NCBI GenBank assembly: GCA_028826165.1
Contig: JAPDFW010000104.1
Location: 162,985 to 226,984 of the forward strand
Origin: Anaeramoeba ignava
Lineage: Eukaryota > Metamonada > Anaeramoebidae
Length of the DNA stretch: 64,000 nt
Direction of reading: 5' to 3'
The notes beneath the pieces are model-generated. The model did no database searches, was not told the DNA's origin, and was given only the letters and a program-made list of their open reading frames with translations. Made by a program: the position numbers and the translations under genes. Positions within the stretch are counted from its first letter, which is position 1, and every line of letters starts with the position of its first letter. Shown here in pieces: positions 20,301 through 35,600 of the stretch.

Positions 20301-23300
20301 TTTTGGATTTCTAACATGACCTGTTGAATAAGTTCTACTCATTCTTCTTTCTTTTTTTAATTTGTTATAATTTTCATCAAAAACATTATTAATAGAACTT
20401 TTATTTCGATAACTTTCAAAATTATTTGGATTTTCAATTTTGGAAATTTCTTCATTTTCATATTCTTTTAAACATTCAATTCCTTCATTAAACCATCCTT
20501 TTTTCATATAAACTTTGGCAAGAAGAATAAATGTATCTGATTTAAGTGCAATAGGTAAAGAAATGCTTGTTAAAAATCTCAGCAATGTAATCGCTTTTTC
20601 AATTTCAAGTCCTTTCAAAAGAATTTCTGAAAGAGTAAGTTGTAAACTAACATATTGTGAATTTAATTGTTTGAAACTGTTTGATTTTGATACTTCAAAA
20701 TTAAGAAATGTTGATACTTCTTGAACAAGTTGTTTGGCTTGTTGGAATTCTCCAAGTAAAACAAGAATTTTAGTCATAACTTCACATACAAAAACAACTT
20801 CATTAACTTTCTTTTCTTTTCTCATTCCTCTTAATATTTGATAATAATATTTCAATGAGTTTTTCAAATCGTTATTTTCATAACAAATTACTGCCATTTT
20901 ATTAAGTAATCGTGAATATTTTGTTTTATCAATAACTTTGAGTATTTCTAATGCATTTTCAAGTGCTAATAATGCATATTTATATTTTGAATTCACAAGT
21001 AATGAATCTGCAAATACCATAAGTGAATTAGCTCCAAATTCTGAAATTATTGGATTTAAAATCATTGATCTGTAAAAATTTTGTTGTTGATTTTCATTGT
21101 TACTTTTCTTTATACTTCTTTTTGAAGCAAATCTTTTTCTTGTTGATTCTGTTGATTTATAATTTTCTGTAATTTTATTCCCAATTTTCTCAAATATCAT
21201 AATAACTTCCATAAGTATTTGATCTGCTTTATGGAAATGTTCTGAATTTAAATAATAAATTCCTATTGTGTATCCTAATTTAATTCTCATAATTGCTTCT
21301 TTATAATCATATAATGATAATTTCATGCAAATTCCAAGTAATTTTTGCATTCTATATTCTTCATTTATTGCAATTTTTTTATTGATCGATTTCATAATTT
21401 GAATCCAATTTACATCTGCACTAATTAAATTCATATCAGCATTAAAAATTTTCAAATGTAATTGGTGAAATGAAGTTAATTGTTAATTGTAAATCAGCTA
21501 AAAGCATTTCCTTTTAACCAAATAACTTTTTATTTTTAAAATTAATATAAAATTTATTTCTTAAATTTTTAAAATTAATTACTTTCTTTTTCATTTTTCT
21601 TTTTCAGGATTTTCATTTAATATAATTTTTGATTCTTTATAAATTGAACATATTCTTCAATTATTGATTGATATCCAATATCTTGAATTTCATCAAAATT
21701 ATGTGAATTATATTCATTAAGAATAAGATCAAAAACTAATAAATTTGAATTTGGATGAATATTTTGAACTTTTTGAAGTAAATCTAGAAATGAAGAAGCT
21801 GAATCTGTAGTTGTTGCATATTTTCTTAATAAATTAATAGATATATCAAATAAATTAATAGATTCAAATTCTGTTAAATCTTTTGTTAATTCATAATATT
21901 CAAAAAATTTCTTAATAACTTCATTTGCTTCATTTATTTTCTTTTCATAAACAAGCATTTCTACAATTTCAACATATAAAAATCCTGATTCTTGATTAAT
22001 CTAAATTTTTTGAAAAATAAATTTAAATTATTATTTATTAAAAAACACAAATAATAAATAACTAACTTCTTTTATATTTTTAATAAAATCTTGAGTATTA
22101 ATTTTTTGAATTTCATTGTAATTTTCATTCCATTTTGTTAAAAAATCTTTAACTAAATTTTTCATCCAAATATTAAATGTTTCATTTGTAAACATTTTTC
22201 TAATTTTGCCCATAAAGACATTATAATAGGTGGTCTTTGATATTTAACAACATAAATAAATGATTTAATTTGATTTATAATTTTCCATTTATCTGGAAAT
22301 TTTTGATTATTTTCATCATCTTCAAGCTTATTTTTAAAAATTTAAATTATTAATAAATTTTTAATAAATTATTTAAATTATTTTTACAATTTTTAATAAA
22401 TTTCCTAATTTCATTGAATGATTATCATTTATATTTTCATTATTTTCAGCTTTAGATATTTCTTCATCCCAATCACTTTCATTCATTCACTTTCACTTTT
22501 ACTTTCTATTATAATTTCTGTAGTTTTTCTTTTCAACTAAAATTTAAATTCAAATTTTTAATTTCATTTTCTTTTAATTTTTGATTTTTGATTTTTTATT
22601 TAATACTTCATTTTGTTCTTCTTCAATTTTTCAAGTAATTTTTCTGATCTTTGAGTATAAGAAATTTTATTACAAAATTTAGAATATCTAATTGATAATT
22701 CAAGGAAATTTTTGATAATAATTGATGAGAAGGATTTTTGAAATTGAAGAAAAGAATTAGCAATATAATAACAATTTTTGGAATAAAATAAATAATCTTT
22801 CTTTTCAAATAATGAAGAGAATTCTCTTGTATTTAATTTGACTGTATATTTTCTAAAATCGAATTTTTGTTTTATTTTGTTTTGATTGTTTAAGATTTCC
22901 TAATAAACTTCTTTTGAGTTTTTCCTTTTAAATATTTTTGATTTTGAATGAGTTTTTATGCTTTTTCAAAATTATTCAAAGCTTCATTATATTTTCTTTG
23001 ATTTTGTTGAATAATTCCATTTCTAATTCAATATAACCTTTTAATTTCAATTTATCATGTAAAATTTGCTGATTCAATTGCAATTTGAAGTAATTCAAAT
23101 GATTCATCAAATAATTTTTCCTTAATAATTGTGAATATTTGATTCTATTTTTAATTTCCAAATTAATACAAAGTTCTTTCATTCTGTTTAAATGTATTTT
23201 ATTTTTAGGATTATTATTTAAATTTTTCTCTATAATTTGTTGAATATTTGCCAATAATTCAATTGATTTTTTAAATAATTCTTCTGCTTTTTGATAATCT

Positions 23301-24254
23301 TTATTTTTTTTAGATAAAATTCCATTTTCATAATTTTGTTTTGCATCTTCAAATTTAATCTATTTATTTTAAAAAATTTTAATTTGAAAAAATTTTGAAT
23401 TTAATTTTAATATAAATAAAAAATACTCTTATTTTGGATTTTTTTATTGTTGGTCTATGTTTTCTTTTTGTTATTTTTTGTTCAATAACTGCTTTTGGTT
23501 CTATTTTTATTTTCAATTTTAAATTAATTTTCTTAATTTTTTAATTTTTTTAATTTTTTAAATTTTACCTGGTAATATTTCAATTAATTCTTTTAAAATT
23601 TTAAATTTAATTTGAACTGTTGATATAAAAGACTTAATTGCTTTTTAAATTAAATTCTTTTTAAATAAAAATAAATTAATTAAATTTTTAAAAGGTTTTT
23701 AAATAAAAATTCCAAACTTTCTATATTATTTTGATTTTGAGAATGAGCTTGTTTAAATTTTTGTTTTTATTTAAATTATTATTATTTAATTCTTTATTTG
23801 ATTCTTTATCAGATCCAAAATCAAAATCATCATCCCAATATTCTTCTTTATCAGCAGTATTAGCAGAAACTCCAACAATTGAGTATTTTATTAGGGATTA
23901 AATGATTGATGTTTTATTTTTAAAGTTTGATTTTTTTGATTTTTAATTTGATTTTAATTTTGATTTTTGATTTTGATTTTGATTTTGATTTTTGATTTTG
24001 ATTTTTGATTTTGATTTTGATTTTGATTTTTAATTTTGATTTTCAATTTGATTTTGATTTTGATTTTGATTTTGATTTTTTTGATTTTGATTTTGATTTT
24101 TTGATTTTGATTTTGATTTTGATTTTGATTTTGATTTTCAATTTGATTTTCATCATCTGATTCTAAATTAAGATCAAAAAGAATCAAAAAGAATCTTCTT
24201 CTGCATAAAGTTTTAATTTATTTTTAACGTTTCTTGACTTAATTTATTTGTCAT
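17400..24254 (-). CDS. Large TPR-repeat protein with degenerate CHAT-like C-terminus (CFAP46-like candidate), many frame breaks
   Basis: Probable start ATG 24254 (MTNKLSQETLK); stop at 17400. Long open segments 21455-20166, 20140-18857 and 18794-17400 join through single-base shifts near 20178 and 18885 and are surely one gene. Shorter segments upstream (23254-22976, 22870-22600, 22213-22031, 21958-21617) look like its N-terminal TPR region and an acidic linker but are fragmented by introns and indels. TPR-type helices are seen in KYALLALENALEILK and LYIELG...NQRKYNEALNNFEKA. Near the end, ILVCSKWIQVIPWETIYE resembles the PWE motif of CHAT/separase folds, but I see no catalytic His-Cys pair. 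TPR plus such an end over ~2000 residues recalls the axonemal protein CFAP46; that name is tentative. Up to about 2,200 residues. Confidence 0.5.
23935..24160. repeat. (GATTTT)n hexamer tract near the start of the TPR gene
   Basis: About 220 bp of GATTTT repeats which on the coding strand read Gln-Asn or Lys-Ile depending on frame. They follow LFDLNLESDDENQIENQ, so they probably encode a QN-rich stretch. Confidence 0.6.
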
Positions 24255-24309
24255 TAAAAATAAAAATTAAATAAAAAGAAAAATGAAAAATGAAAAATTT
24301 CATTTTTTT

Positions 24310-26499
24310 TTAAACGAAATTAATATTCATTTTATTTTTGTTCTGATTCAATAAATTCTTTTTTGCTAAATCACTTGGTAATTCTTTTATTGCTCTCCAA
24401 TAAATTGTACTTGATGATTTAAATTGATTTTGTTTCTTTTCAAATTCAATAAAATCTTGCCAAATTTTCCAATTATTTTTACCAAATTTTTCAATTAATT
24501 CTTGATATATTTTTCTTATATATTCTTCTTTTTCTTTTTCTTTTTCATCTTTTGTTTTTGTATTTTTCAAGAGAAATACATTCTTTTAAAAATTTATTCC
24601 ATTTCCTGGTAAATTAATAATTTTCTTAACTTCTTTTCTTGCTTCTTTGATTTTAAAATTGAAATATAACCATCTTATTATTATTATTTTAATTTCTTCA
24701 ATTTCATTAATAATTTTAATTGAATATAAAAATGAATTGAAATATTCCCAAAATATCTTAATTATTTTTCTTTTTGGAAATTCAATTGAAATCATTAATT
24801 TGAAAAATATTTTCCATAAAATTGCTTCAGATTCTTCATTTTCTTTTATAGAAATATTTTTATTGTTTGATATAAAATATCAATAAGTTTTTCTTTGTAA
24901 TTTTGATTTTCTTTTGATTTGAATAGAAAAGGATAATTTGGATCAATTAAATATAATTTAGAAATTAATTGAATGTATTTTTGCTAACTTGAATTGTAAT
25001 TTCAAATTTATTTTGGTTTGAAATTGCTTCTTCAATAATTTCAACTGCTTTTTAATATTTCTTGATGATAAAAAGAAATCAATAACTTCAAGAAGTAAAT
25101 TTGAATCAATTTTGTTTAATGATTGGAAAGCTTTTTGTAATAAACGTTTGGAAATTGTTTAAAATAGAATTGATTAATTCATTGTTTGTAATTTTTGTAA
25201 CAGAAAGAATCTTTTTATGGAATAAAATGTAATATTTCCAAATTTCTAATGAATTGTTTTTTTCAAGTATTTTTTGATAATTTTCTTTTGCAAATTCGAA
25301 TGATTTTTTAAATTCATTTTCATTTTGTAATTTTTTCAATATAATCTCATCAAAATATCTTTCAGAAATCAACATGAATTGTTTTGGTAAATTTGGGAAA
25401 TCATTTTGAATACTTTGATAAATTTCATCAATTAATGAATCTGAATTAGAGAAAGTTCTTGATATTGGGATAAAATCAGCTCTAAATTGAATATCATTTG
25501 AGATTTTTTCAATAGCATTTTTGAATATAATTTTTGGAATTGCAAAATTAAGGAAATTTTTTAATTGTTGAGAATGTTTTTGAGGTTTTAAAGAATTATT
25601 ATCTAAATTAAGGATATTTTCATCATCTTTTTGTAAAGCATTTTCAATTTCATTTTTTCATTTTCAATTTGATTTTGATTTTGATTTTGATTTTCATTTT
25701 GATTTTTTTTTTCATTTTTGATTTTTGATTTTGATTTTCATTTTCATTTTCATTTTCATTTTCATTTTCATTTTCATTTTCATTTTCATTTTCATTTTCA
25801 TTTTCATTTTCATTTTCATTTTCATTTTCATTTTCATTTTCATTTTCATTTTCATTTAATCTTTTACTCATTTGATCAACATAAATACATTCCATTCTAA
25901 AATATTCATGCCATAATTTTTTTGAATTTGGAATTGTTTTCAAAGCACGTTGAAGAATTTTTCTTGAAGTATTCATGTTTAAATTATTTTCAAATTCAAA
26001 ACTAGCAGATAAAATCCAAAGATCTTCATTTTCTGGATGAAATTGAAGAGAATTTGCATAAATTTGACTTATTTTCTTATTATTATTAATTTTTTTGCAA
26101 TATTGAATAAATTGAAGAACAAATCTAAGATCATTTGGAAATCTTTTTAATAGCTCTTTTGAAATAAATTATAAATTTTTCTATTTATTTATTTAAATTA
26201 ATTTTTATTTTAATTTTTAATTTAAAATTTTTAATTTATTTTTTCTACTTTCAAAATCATATTGAGATTTCTTTTTAATTTGTGATCTTTCTTTTAATCT
26301 TTTTCTTTTAAAATTTCTAAATTCATTTCATATATTGAATATAATAAAGAAAATCTATTTTTGATTTTTCTTGTAATTTGATATTCAAATTTTTCTTTTT
26401 ATTAAAAATTTTTAAAATTTCTTCTTTATTAAAAATTCTCTTTTCTAAATATTCAAGTTCAGGAACCATTTCTTCTAATTTTTGAATAATTTCTGCCAT
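24310..26499 (-). CDS. UTP6: UTP6, U3 snoRNA-associated protein (HAT repeats), with several frame breaks
   Basis: Start ATG 26499 (MAEIIQKLEEMVPELEYLEKR), the typical UTP6 beginning. After a GT...AG intron around 26185-26255 it continues with half-a-TPR (HAT) repeats: IIYFKRAIK...FPNDLRFVLQFIQYCKK, then IYANSLQFHPENEDLWILSAS, then ILQRALKTIPNSKKLWHEYFRMECIYVDQM, which matches the UTP6 signature region. An insertion of about 20 Asn-Glu pairs follows (25740-25858). The C-terminus (IYQELIEKFGKNNWKIWQDFIEFEK, then STIYWRAIKELP) also fits UTP6. The protein belongs to the UTP-B part of the small-subunit processome that processes pre-18S rRNA in the nucleolus. Reading needs single-base corrections at several A-runs, for example near 26145 and 26335. 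Its family identity is clear despite the breaks. Confidence 0.82.
25735..25858 (-). repeat. In-frame (GAAAAT)n repeat in UTP6
   Basis: About twenty copies of the hexamer, read as alternating Glu and Asn. It is inserted directly after the conserved HAT motif ending YVDQMSKRL. Confidence 0.85.
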
Positions 26500-26630
26500 T
26501 TTCTATTTTCTATTTTCTATTTTCTATTTTATTTATTTAAAAGAAAAATGAAAAATTTTTAATTTTTCTTTTTCATTTTTCTTTTTAAAATTTTTTAAAT
26601 TTTCTTTATTAATTAATAATAATAATAATA
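26500..26630. promoter_or_regulatory. Divergent promoter between UTP6 and the BEACH gene, with inverted repeat
   Basis: AAAAGAAAAATGAAAAA (26539-26555) is answered by TTTTTCATTTTTCTTTT (26570-26586) about 15 bp away, making a near-perfect 17-bp inverted repeat. Each arm is the TTTTTCATTTTT tract of one of the two genes. Confidence 0.45.
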
Positions 26631-29600
26631 ATGAGAAGATTCTTATTCCTTTTAATAACGCTTATCAAAAACAATTAGTTCAAAATTATAAAAAAATAAA
26701 AACAAAAGAAAATCAACAAAAACAACAAACAACTTCAAATTCAACAAACAACAACAACAAAAATTGAAGAAAAACTTATAATTGAAAAAGAATGAAAATT
26801 TCTTTTTGAAGATCTTGATAAAAATATGAAAAATTAAAAGAAAAATTATATTCAATTTACAAAAGAACAAAATCAATCAAAAATTATCAAAATTTAAAGA
26901 AATTAATTTATTATTTTATTATTGTTTTTCTTATAATTCACTTTCCAAATACAAAATTAAATCAGTAAAAATTAAAAATAAAAATTTTAATTTATATTTA
27001 TATTTAAATTTATTTTAATTTAGGTTTGTTATCAATCTCAATTTTCAAATATTTTATCACAAAGAATTTCTTCAATTTTTCAAATTTCTTTTCTATTCAA
27101 AATCCATCTCAAATCAATTCTATTGAATTAATGAATTTTATTTTTAAAACAAAGAGAAGAAAATATTGTTGAATTACTTTCAAATATTTTATATATAAAT
27201 CTCAAAATTGATAAAAACAAAATATTCATTTCTGATAAAATTATTGAAAAGTTTCTTAAATTAATAGAAATAATATCAAACTTTGATAAACTTGTTTTTG
27301 ATTATGATAATTTAAATTCAGAAGATGATATTTTTATTGATAATTCAAAAGAAGAAGTTGATGATGATTTTATAAATTTGGAAAATCAAATTGGAGATTT
27401 AAATAATAATGAAAATCAAGAAATTGATGTTGAACCTATTACAGAAATAAATATTGGAGAGGAAATTATTTATATTAATCTTGAAAATGAAAATTTATTG
27501 AATAAAAAAGAATCACCTAAAAATCAATTAAAATCTATTGATTATTCAACATCTCTTTATAACGATATGAAAGGTAAATTTATTTTATTTATTTTATTTA
27601 AATTTATTTTAATTTATTTAAATTTATTTTATTTATTTTATTTAAATTTATTTTAATTTATTTAAATTTATTTTATTTAAATTTATTTTATTTAAATTTA
27701 TTTTATTTAAATTTATTTTATTTAAATTATTTAAATATATTTTATTTAAATTATTTTAATTTATTTTTATAATTTTAGGTCAAAAACTCTTTTCAAAAAT
27801 TACACATTTAATTTTGGAAATTGAATTGAAATTATGTTCTTCAAATGATATTATTCAATATTTACTTCAACAAAATGCTTTGAAACCTTTTTTTGATTTA
27901 TTATTACAATTCAAAACTAATCAAAATGAAGGAAAAAGAAATTTTTTGATTCAATACATTTCAATAATTCAAAAACTTATCCAAAACAAGAATTTTAATT
28001 TAAAATTAATTAAATTTATTGAAGTTGAGAAAATTATTCAAGAAATTCTTAATCATTTAAATTCAACAAAAATCAGTTGAAATTACAAATGTTTTTATTA
28101 TTTGCATCCTTTTTACAAATTTTAATAATTCTTTTTCTTTAACAAGTTCTTTATATGATATATTTAACAAGAACAATGGATATTCAATTTTATTAACATC
28201 AATTAATCAAGTTTTCAAAAATGAAAAGTTCCATTTAAATTACATTTCAAATATGCTTTATTATTTAAAAGAACTTGTTTTTGAAATTGAAAAAGTGGAA
28301 AGCAAAAATATTAAAAACGAACAAGTTTCAAATGAATTTAAAATTACAAATATTGATGCTTTTTAGAATATTACAAAAAGTTTTCTTTAATAATTTAGAT
28401 TCAGTAAAAGTTGGATTACTTTCTTTGTATTTTAAGTATTATTGTTGATATTATTAATGAGAACCTTATAATTATTATTTAGTTCATTCAGAAACTATTG
28501 AACAATTTTTGAAAATTTAGATTTTTTGATCAAGAATTACAAGTAAAAAATTAAAAATAAAAATAAAATTAAAATTAAAATTAATTAAAAATAAATTTTA
28601 GATTATTATACTCAGTATTTTTACAACATTAGCTAAAAAGAAGCAAGAAATTCCACAAAGTGATGTTGAAGAATTAATTGGATTTATTCAAGAAAAACAT
28701 TCAGCAAAAACATTTGAAGTTATATTAAATCTTTTTAATGATTTAATGAAAATTGATCCAAAATATAAATCAATTTTATCTAAAGCCAAATTAATTGATG
28801 TTAATATTTATCATTGTAAAAGATTATTATCGATTTTCGAACAAAATTTACAAGATAATTTACAAGATAATTTACAAGATAATTTACAAGATAATTTACA
28901 AGATAAAGAAGAAGATTTAATTATATTTGAAGATGAAAATTTAAATGAAAATTCAAATCAAAATTCAAATCAAAATTCAAATCAAAATTCAAATCAAAAT
29001 TTAAATGAAAATTCAAATCAAAATTCAAATCAAAATTTAAATCAAAATTCAAATCAAAATTTAAATCAAAATTCAAATCAAAATTTAAATCAAAATTCAA
29101 ATGAAAATTCAAATCAAAATTTAAATCAAAATTCAAATCAAAATTTAAATGAAAATTCAAATCAAAATTTAAATCAAAATTCAAATCGAAATTCAAATCA
29201 AAATTTAAATCAAAATTCAAATCAAAATTCAAATCAAAATTTAAATCAAAAATTAAATTCGATTCACAATTATTCAACTCTTTAATGAGAAATATGGATA
29301 ACTTATTATATTACTTCCTGAAAAATATTGATACTTTCTTAAATTTAAATGGAAAAGAATTCTTATTTGAAGTTATCAATTATGAACAACTTAGTTCTCA
29401 AACTCTTAAACTTTTTCAAAAATTATTCTTAGTGATTATGAAGAAAAGGAAATATTTATAGAGAATTATTTGATTTTGCGAAATCTAAAAAGATATGAAA
29501 ACTTAAAAATGACAACTGAATTTATTATTATTACTTCTTCAATTTTCAAAAGAAAAACTTTAAATTCCAAAAAATTTTTGTGAAAATGAAGGATTTAAAT

Positions 29601-32600
29601 ATTTCTTTCTTGATTTAATTTCATACAATTTCAAAAATACCAAATATCGAATCTTATGATTTACGTTTATAAACTCAACTTTTAAATTAATAATAGCATT
29701 ATCAAAATCAAAACACAGAAAAATTTATCAAAAACAAATATTACCACTTTTTACCTAAATCAATTTTACAAGCAAGAACATTAACTAATGAACAAATATC
29801 AAATTTAACAAATCTTCTTTTATCGCTTTCATTTGAAGATTTAACATCATTTCAAGATAAAGAATCAAATCAACAAATCATAATATCTCATTATCAACCA
29901 ATTTCAGCTTGTCTTGTTTTAATATCTAAATTACCACAAGAAAACAAATTGATTTCTTTCAAAAATTCAATATTTAACATTAAAAACACATTAAAAAAAC
30001 ATTAGAAAAATTGGAAAAGCTCAAACTTGTATCATCATTTTCAAAAATTTCATTCAATTTAATTAGACAACCATCTAATTTTAGAACCATTTTATTCCAA
30101 ATTATCCAAAATGTTCAACCATATTGTTCATCAATTTCAAGTTTAAAAACATTTCATTTCATTTCTTTCCAAAACCAAATGAACTCAAAATTATTATTGG
30201 AATACTTCGATATAATCAGAAAGGGAAACACACCAAGATTTTTACAATTTATGAGAGAATCAGGATACGGGGGAATATTTTGATTGATTCATTAAATCCT
30301 AAACTTTGCCACCACAAAGAAAATGGATATACTTTTTCATGTTGGATATATTTTTGATTATAACAAAAAGAAAAATGAAAGATAAATATTCACATCAAAT
30401 CCGAATCTTTTTCATTACAAAAATCAAGATAAACAAATCGTAAAATATCAGGATTTATTACGTGAAAATTTTATCTTAGAATATCAATTCAAACATTTGC
30501 ATGTTTTGATAAATTCAATTTCGAACAAAAGAAAATGGTATCATTTGATTTTAACACATTCAATATTCAAGAATATCACAAAGTATTGCAATTATATGTT
30601 AATGGATGTTTTGTCAAGAATGTAAAGCACCTGCTATCCTTCATCTTCAATATTACCTTTTTAAAATGCATTTTTGGAACTTTATCAAGACAAAAACAAC
30701 CTTTATGATTTAATGTGGAGAATATCACAAATTTACATTCAAACAAAACACAATTTCACCCTTTGATGCAAACAACACTTTATCTTATGGAATCAAATTT
30801 TTATCATGGATCTTTTTGGATAATTCAATTCTTCCCAAATTATCATTTGAATTTAAATTCAGATTGTTTCAATCAACTCAACAAAAATTCAGAGAGATTA
30901 AAAACAATTTTGGTTATTTGATTTTCACCTCTTTCTTCCATTGAAAAAGAAAATATATTTTATTTGCATTTGATGCTTATCATTGTGAAAAAAGAAAATT
31001 AAAAAAGAAAAAGATGTTCTTATTAATCTTTCAGATAACCAAGAAACAGGAGATATGTTATATTATTCTTGCAGAAAATGTAACTTTTTACAGTGAGAAA
31101 TGGATTTATTTTTCAATTCCATGATATTAATTCACTTTCCAAATGTTTTTGTTTTTTTTATTTGAAAACGCCAAAGATGAAAATGAATTAACACATTACA
31201 TTTTTATTATTTAACGAATTGGTGAAAATCAAACGCAATAAATTTCAATCAATCTATTGAATTTGATTCATTAAATTTATTCCATTATGCACTTAAAAAC
31301 AAACGCAAAAAATATTTTGTATTGATAATATTCAATTATTATTTTGAATTAATTTTGCATTAAAAAGTAAAAATCGATAATCCAAATTCAAATATTGTTG
31401 TAATTCATCTTGCAATTTTAAAAACACTTGAAAAATGTTTTTTTATTCAATTCAAAGAAGAAGTTCAAAAACCATTTTCAGTTAACATTGATTCCTTAAT
31501 TTTCCCAAATCCCAAATCTATTTTCAATATTGAACAATTATCAAAAATTTAATTTAATGTTATTTGGATTTAATTGATACTGAAACAAATAAATTTGTTG
31601 TTTGTGAATATTTGTATTTGATTTGATTCAAAAAATTATTACATCAATGAATCGTCTGAATCAAAAAGAAGAAATTAGAAATTATAAAATTTTATTGCAA
31701 TAAATACTGGAAATACAAGCCAAAAACCAAAAACCAAAATTGAAGAATTAACAAGAAAAGAAGTAAGATCAATTTATTTATTATTAAATGTTGTTTTTGA
31801 AATTTTGCACGAATTGATTAAAAACTCAAAAGAAAACCAGAAATGAAATGAAATTACATTTAATGTGTTTTGAATTGATTGAAGGATTATTGCTTTTGAA
31901 TCAACAAAACCAATACTCCAATAATATTACTAATATTTTTGAAATATTCAATCAATTCTCTTATTGGAAAATAACAATCTAAACAAATTTATAAATAATA
32001 ATTCATCAATGAAGAAAATTGTGTTTAAAAAATTCAAAAATTTCTTTGAAATATTCAGCAATTTATTATTGATTTTCTTGTTTTATTTTTGTATTCCAAA
32101 CAATGAAATTATTCAAAAGACAAAGAATTTGATGATGAAGTTAGATCTTTAAATTTGAAAAACTTAAAAAAAAATCAAATTTGAAAACTAAACAAATCAA
32201 AAATTTATTCAAAACTTCATTTATTCAAATTTTAAACACTTTTATCAGAAAATTATATTAGAACATTATTTAGAAATTGAAATTTTTAAAAACAAATGAT
32301 ATTAATGATAATCAAGAAAAAGAAATAAAAACCAATTAAAGGAAAATGATTTTCATTTCAAAGTTATAAATGAAAAAAAACTTTAAATTTTTCAAAAAGT
32401 TTTAAATTATTCAAGTAGGCTCAAAAAGAATATTGTAGAAAAAACAGTTTCTCCAATTTTATTCATTTCAATTCCATTAATATCTTCTCATTTTATCAAT
32501 TTAAAAATGAAAATGAAAAAGAAAAATATTTTATTCAAAAATGGGGAATTATAAATCAGAAGATTTTACAACATAGTATTATAATTCAAACTCTTGAAGA

Positions 32601-35600
32601 AACACAACAAAATAAATTCCTTTTTAACAGTTATTTATGAATTATTTAATTCAAAACAAATTTACAAAAGAAATACGAAATGAAATTCTTTACTATTTGA
32701 TTCAGAAACTTCAAAAATGATGAAAAATATCAATTTATCAAAAACAATCAATTTTTGATAAACTTATTCAATTCATTTCTTTTATTAGTCAGAAAAGGAT
32801 TTTTAGAAGAAAAAAAAATGTATTAATATTGATTTATTTGTTTGTTTACTTAAAATTATCATTCAAAAAAAAGGAAATAAGAATATTAAACAAATTCAAA
32901 ACAAAAAGTAATAGTAAAATTAAAGGGAGATCCAAAATATATATCAAAAGTGAATTAAAACAACAAAATTTTGGACAAGATGAATTACTTGCCAGAAATT
33001 TATCAAAAAACTCATTCTCTGCTTTTAATTTCAAGTTTTAATTCCATTATTAATTTTGGACAAAATCATTAATTTAAATCAAGGATAAGTTTATGATTTT
33101 TCAAATATTGAAAATAATGATAAATTAATTCTAATAATCAAGAAGATAATTGAACACATTAAATTATTATCAATTTACAAAATTCCTATTCAAGATTTTC
33201 TTTCATCATTTTGTTATTTTATGTTGGATTTTTACTTAGTGATATTAAAAATTTCCAAAATTCTAAAATTATTTGGGAAAAATTATTTCAAACATTCTAA
33301 AAACAAATTCAAACATTATTTTGTTTTAAAAACATCAAAAACAACAGAAAATTTATTTGATAATTTTTCAACATCTTTTGATGATTCAAATAAATTGAAA
33401 CAATTTATTGAAGAATATCAAGAAAAATTAGAGAAACAAGAGAAATTAATCAAAAACCAGGATTTGAAAAAATTAAAACAAAGAATTCAAAAAGAACAAG
33501 AAGTTATTATTAAAATTAATCAAATCCAAATCCAAAATTTAAATCAAAATGAAAATTTAAATCAAATCCAAAATTTTATATCAATTCAAAATTTAATTCA
33601 AAAGATAAAACAAGAAAACAAAAACAAATTTATCAAAATTATAAATTATACATTTCATGGAAAAAAAAGAAAAATTTTCATTTTGAAAGAACTATTTTTC
33701 AAAATGTAAAAAGCATTTGGAATTGAAAAACCACATTACAAATATAGATAAGAATGAAGGACCAGAAAAGAACAAGAAGTAAATTAATACCAATATTCCC
33801 AAGATTTCCGAAACAAGATGAATTGAAAAATTGGAAAATAATTTTCAAAGAAATGATGAAGAAGAAATTAAACAAAACAAAAGATAGAAAAATGATACAA
33901 GTTATGAGAGTATCAGAATTTATTATTTATAAATCGAGATTACTTTTATCACAAACAAAATGTATTTTGTTGATTATTCCAAAATTTAGAATCAAAATAT
34001 TAATGAAAATTTAATTCAAATCAAATTCAAAATGAAAATGAAAATGATGAAAAAAGAAACATCATTTAATTCATTATTATTTATCAAATCTTGAAAATTA
34101 CATCGTAAAATTCGATATTTTTGCATTAAATTTAATGATATTATCAAAATACTTCCAAAATTTATTCAAAATAAAAAATATCATTTGAAATATTTACTTT
34201 AAGAGGAAAAACAATTTATTTAGTTTTTGAAGAAAATGATTTTGATTCAATTTATCAAATGATTTGTCAAATGGTTTCTAAATGTAAATCAAAATCAAAT
34301 CAAAAAACAAATCAAAAACAAATTCTATTGAAAATATCCAAAAATTAACAGATATAAAATTGATACTGAAAAATGGAGAAATGGAATGATAACAAATTAT
34401 AAATATTTAATGCAAATTAATACTTTATTAGGAAGATCTTACAATGATCTTTCACAATATTTTATCTTTCCAATAATTTTCAAAAATTATAATTCTTTAG
34501 AAATTGATTTAAATAATCGTCAAAAGTTATGTTAATTTAAAAAAATCAAATGAAGAAGAAATTGAGTAAAAATATTTTAAATTTAAATTTAAATTTAAAT
34601 TATATCTATTAATTTTAATTTAAATTTTTAGTTCAAAAATTACACAAAAATTAAGTATTAAATCTTTTGATTAGAATTTTCCCAAATGTTTTCAGATATT
34701 CTTTTAATCAATTCCAAAAATTATTTAAATCAATTCCTAATTATTTTACACAAGAAAAAGAAATTAAATGGAATAATTCCAAATTTTATAATTTTCCAGA
34801 ATTTTTACAAAATATAAATCAATAAAAATTTCCAAATCAAAAGAAAATTTAATTAGAATGCTGAATTACCTAAATGAGTGGAAATAATTCAATTGAATTT
34901 ATTAAAACGAATCGAAAAGGATTAGAAAAACAAAAATAATATGTTCCAAAAATTTGTAATTGGATTGATAAATATATTGAAGAAATTAACAAAACAAGAA
35001 TAAATTCCCAAAAATGATAAATATAGAAAAACATAAAAACGAAGAATAAAACAATACAATCCAGAATTTTATTCATTCCCAAAATTTTTAGATAGTAAAA
35101 GTAATTTTCAACATGGAAAAGCTATTTATCAAATACAGAGAATTGAGAATCAAGTAGCATTTGCACAATTTCAACAAACAATTTTCCCACAAAATTTAAA
35201 CATCATTTACAAATGGAATTATTCAGATCAAACACTTAGAACTTATGATATCAAAGAAAAGAAAACAGTTTTTATTCAAGAACAAATTCACAATGACAAA
35301 ATTACATCATTAGCAATATGTGGAGATATTATTGTTACAGGAGGAGGAGATTGTTGTGTAAATGTATGGAAATTTGAACATCAATCAAAACCATTGATAT
35401 TGTTATCTAGATTAACAGGACATACCAAGAAAATTACAAGTTTGGCAATTTCAAAAGCTCATTCAATAATTGTTTCAGGTTCAAAAGATTTAACTTGTCA
35501 TATTTGGGATCTTAAAAGATTGAGATATATTCGATATTTATATGAATTACAACATCATCCTGAATTTATTCAAATTAATGAAATTAGTGGAGAAATTGTT

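Noticed and set aside
25718-25900. Phe-His repeat protein opposite UTP6
   Set aside because: Antisense of (GAAAAT)n; there is no coding signal beyond the repeat.
28921-29277. Asn-Phe-Asp-Leu repeat frame opposite the BEACH gene
   Set aside because: Antisense of the AATTCAAATCAA coding repeat; the sense strand belongs to a recognised gene.
32829-33041. Small independent genes within 26.6-36.2 kb
   Set aside because: The short open pieces are frame fragments of one large BEACH-type gene; the domain order across them is continuous.
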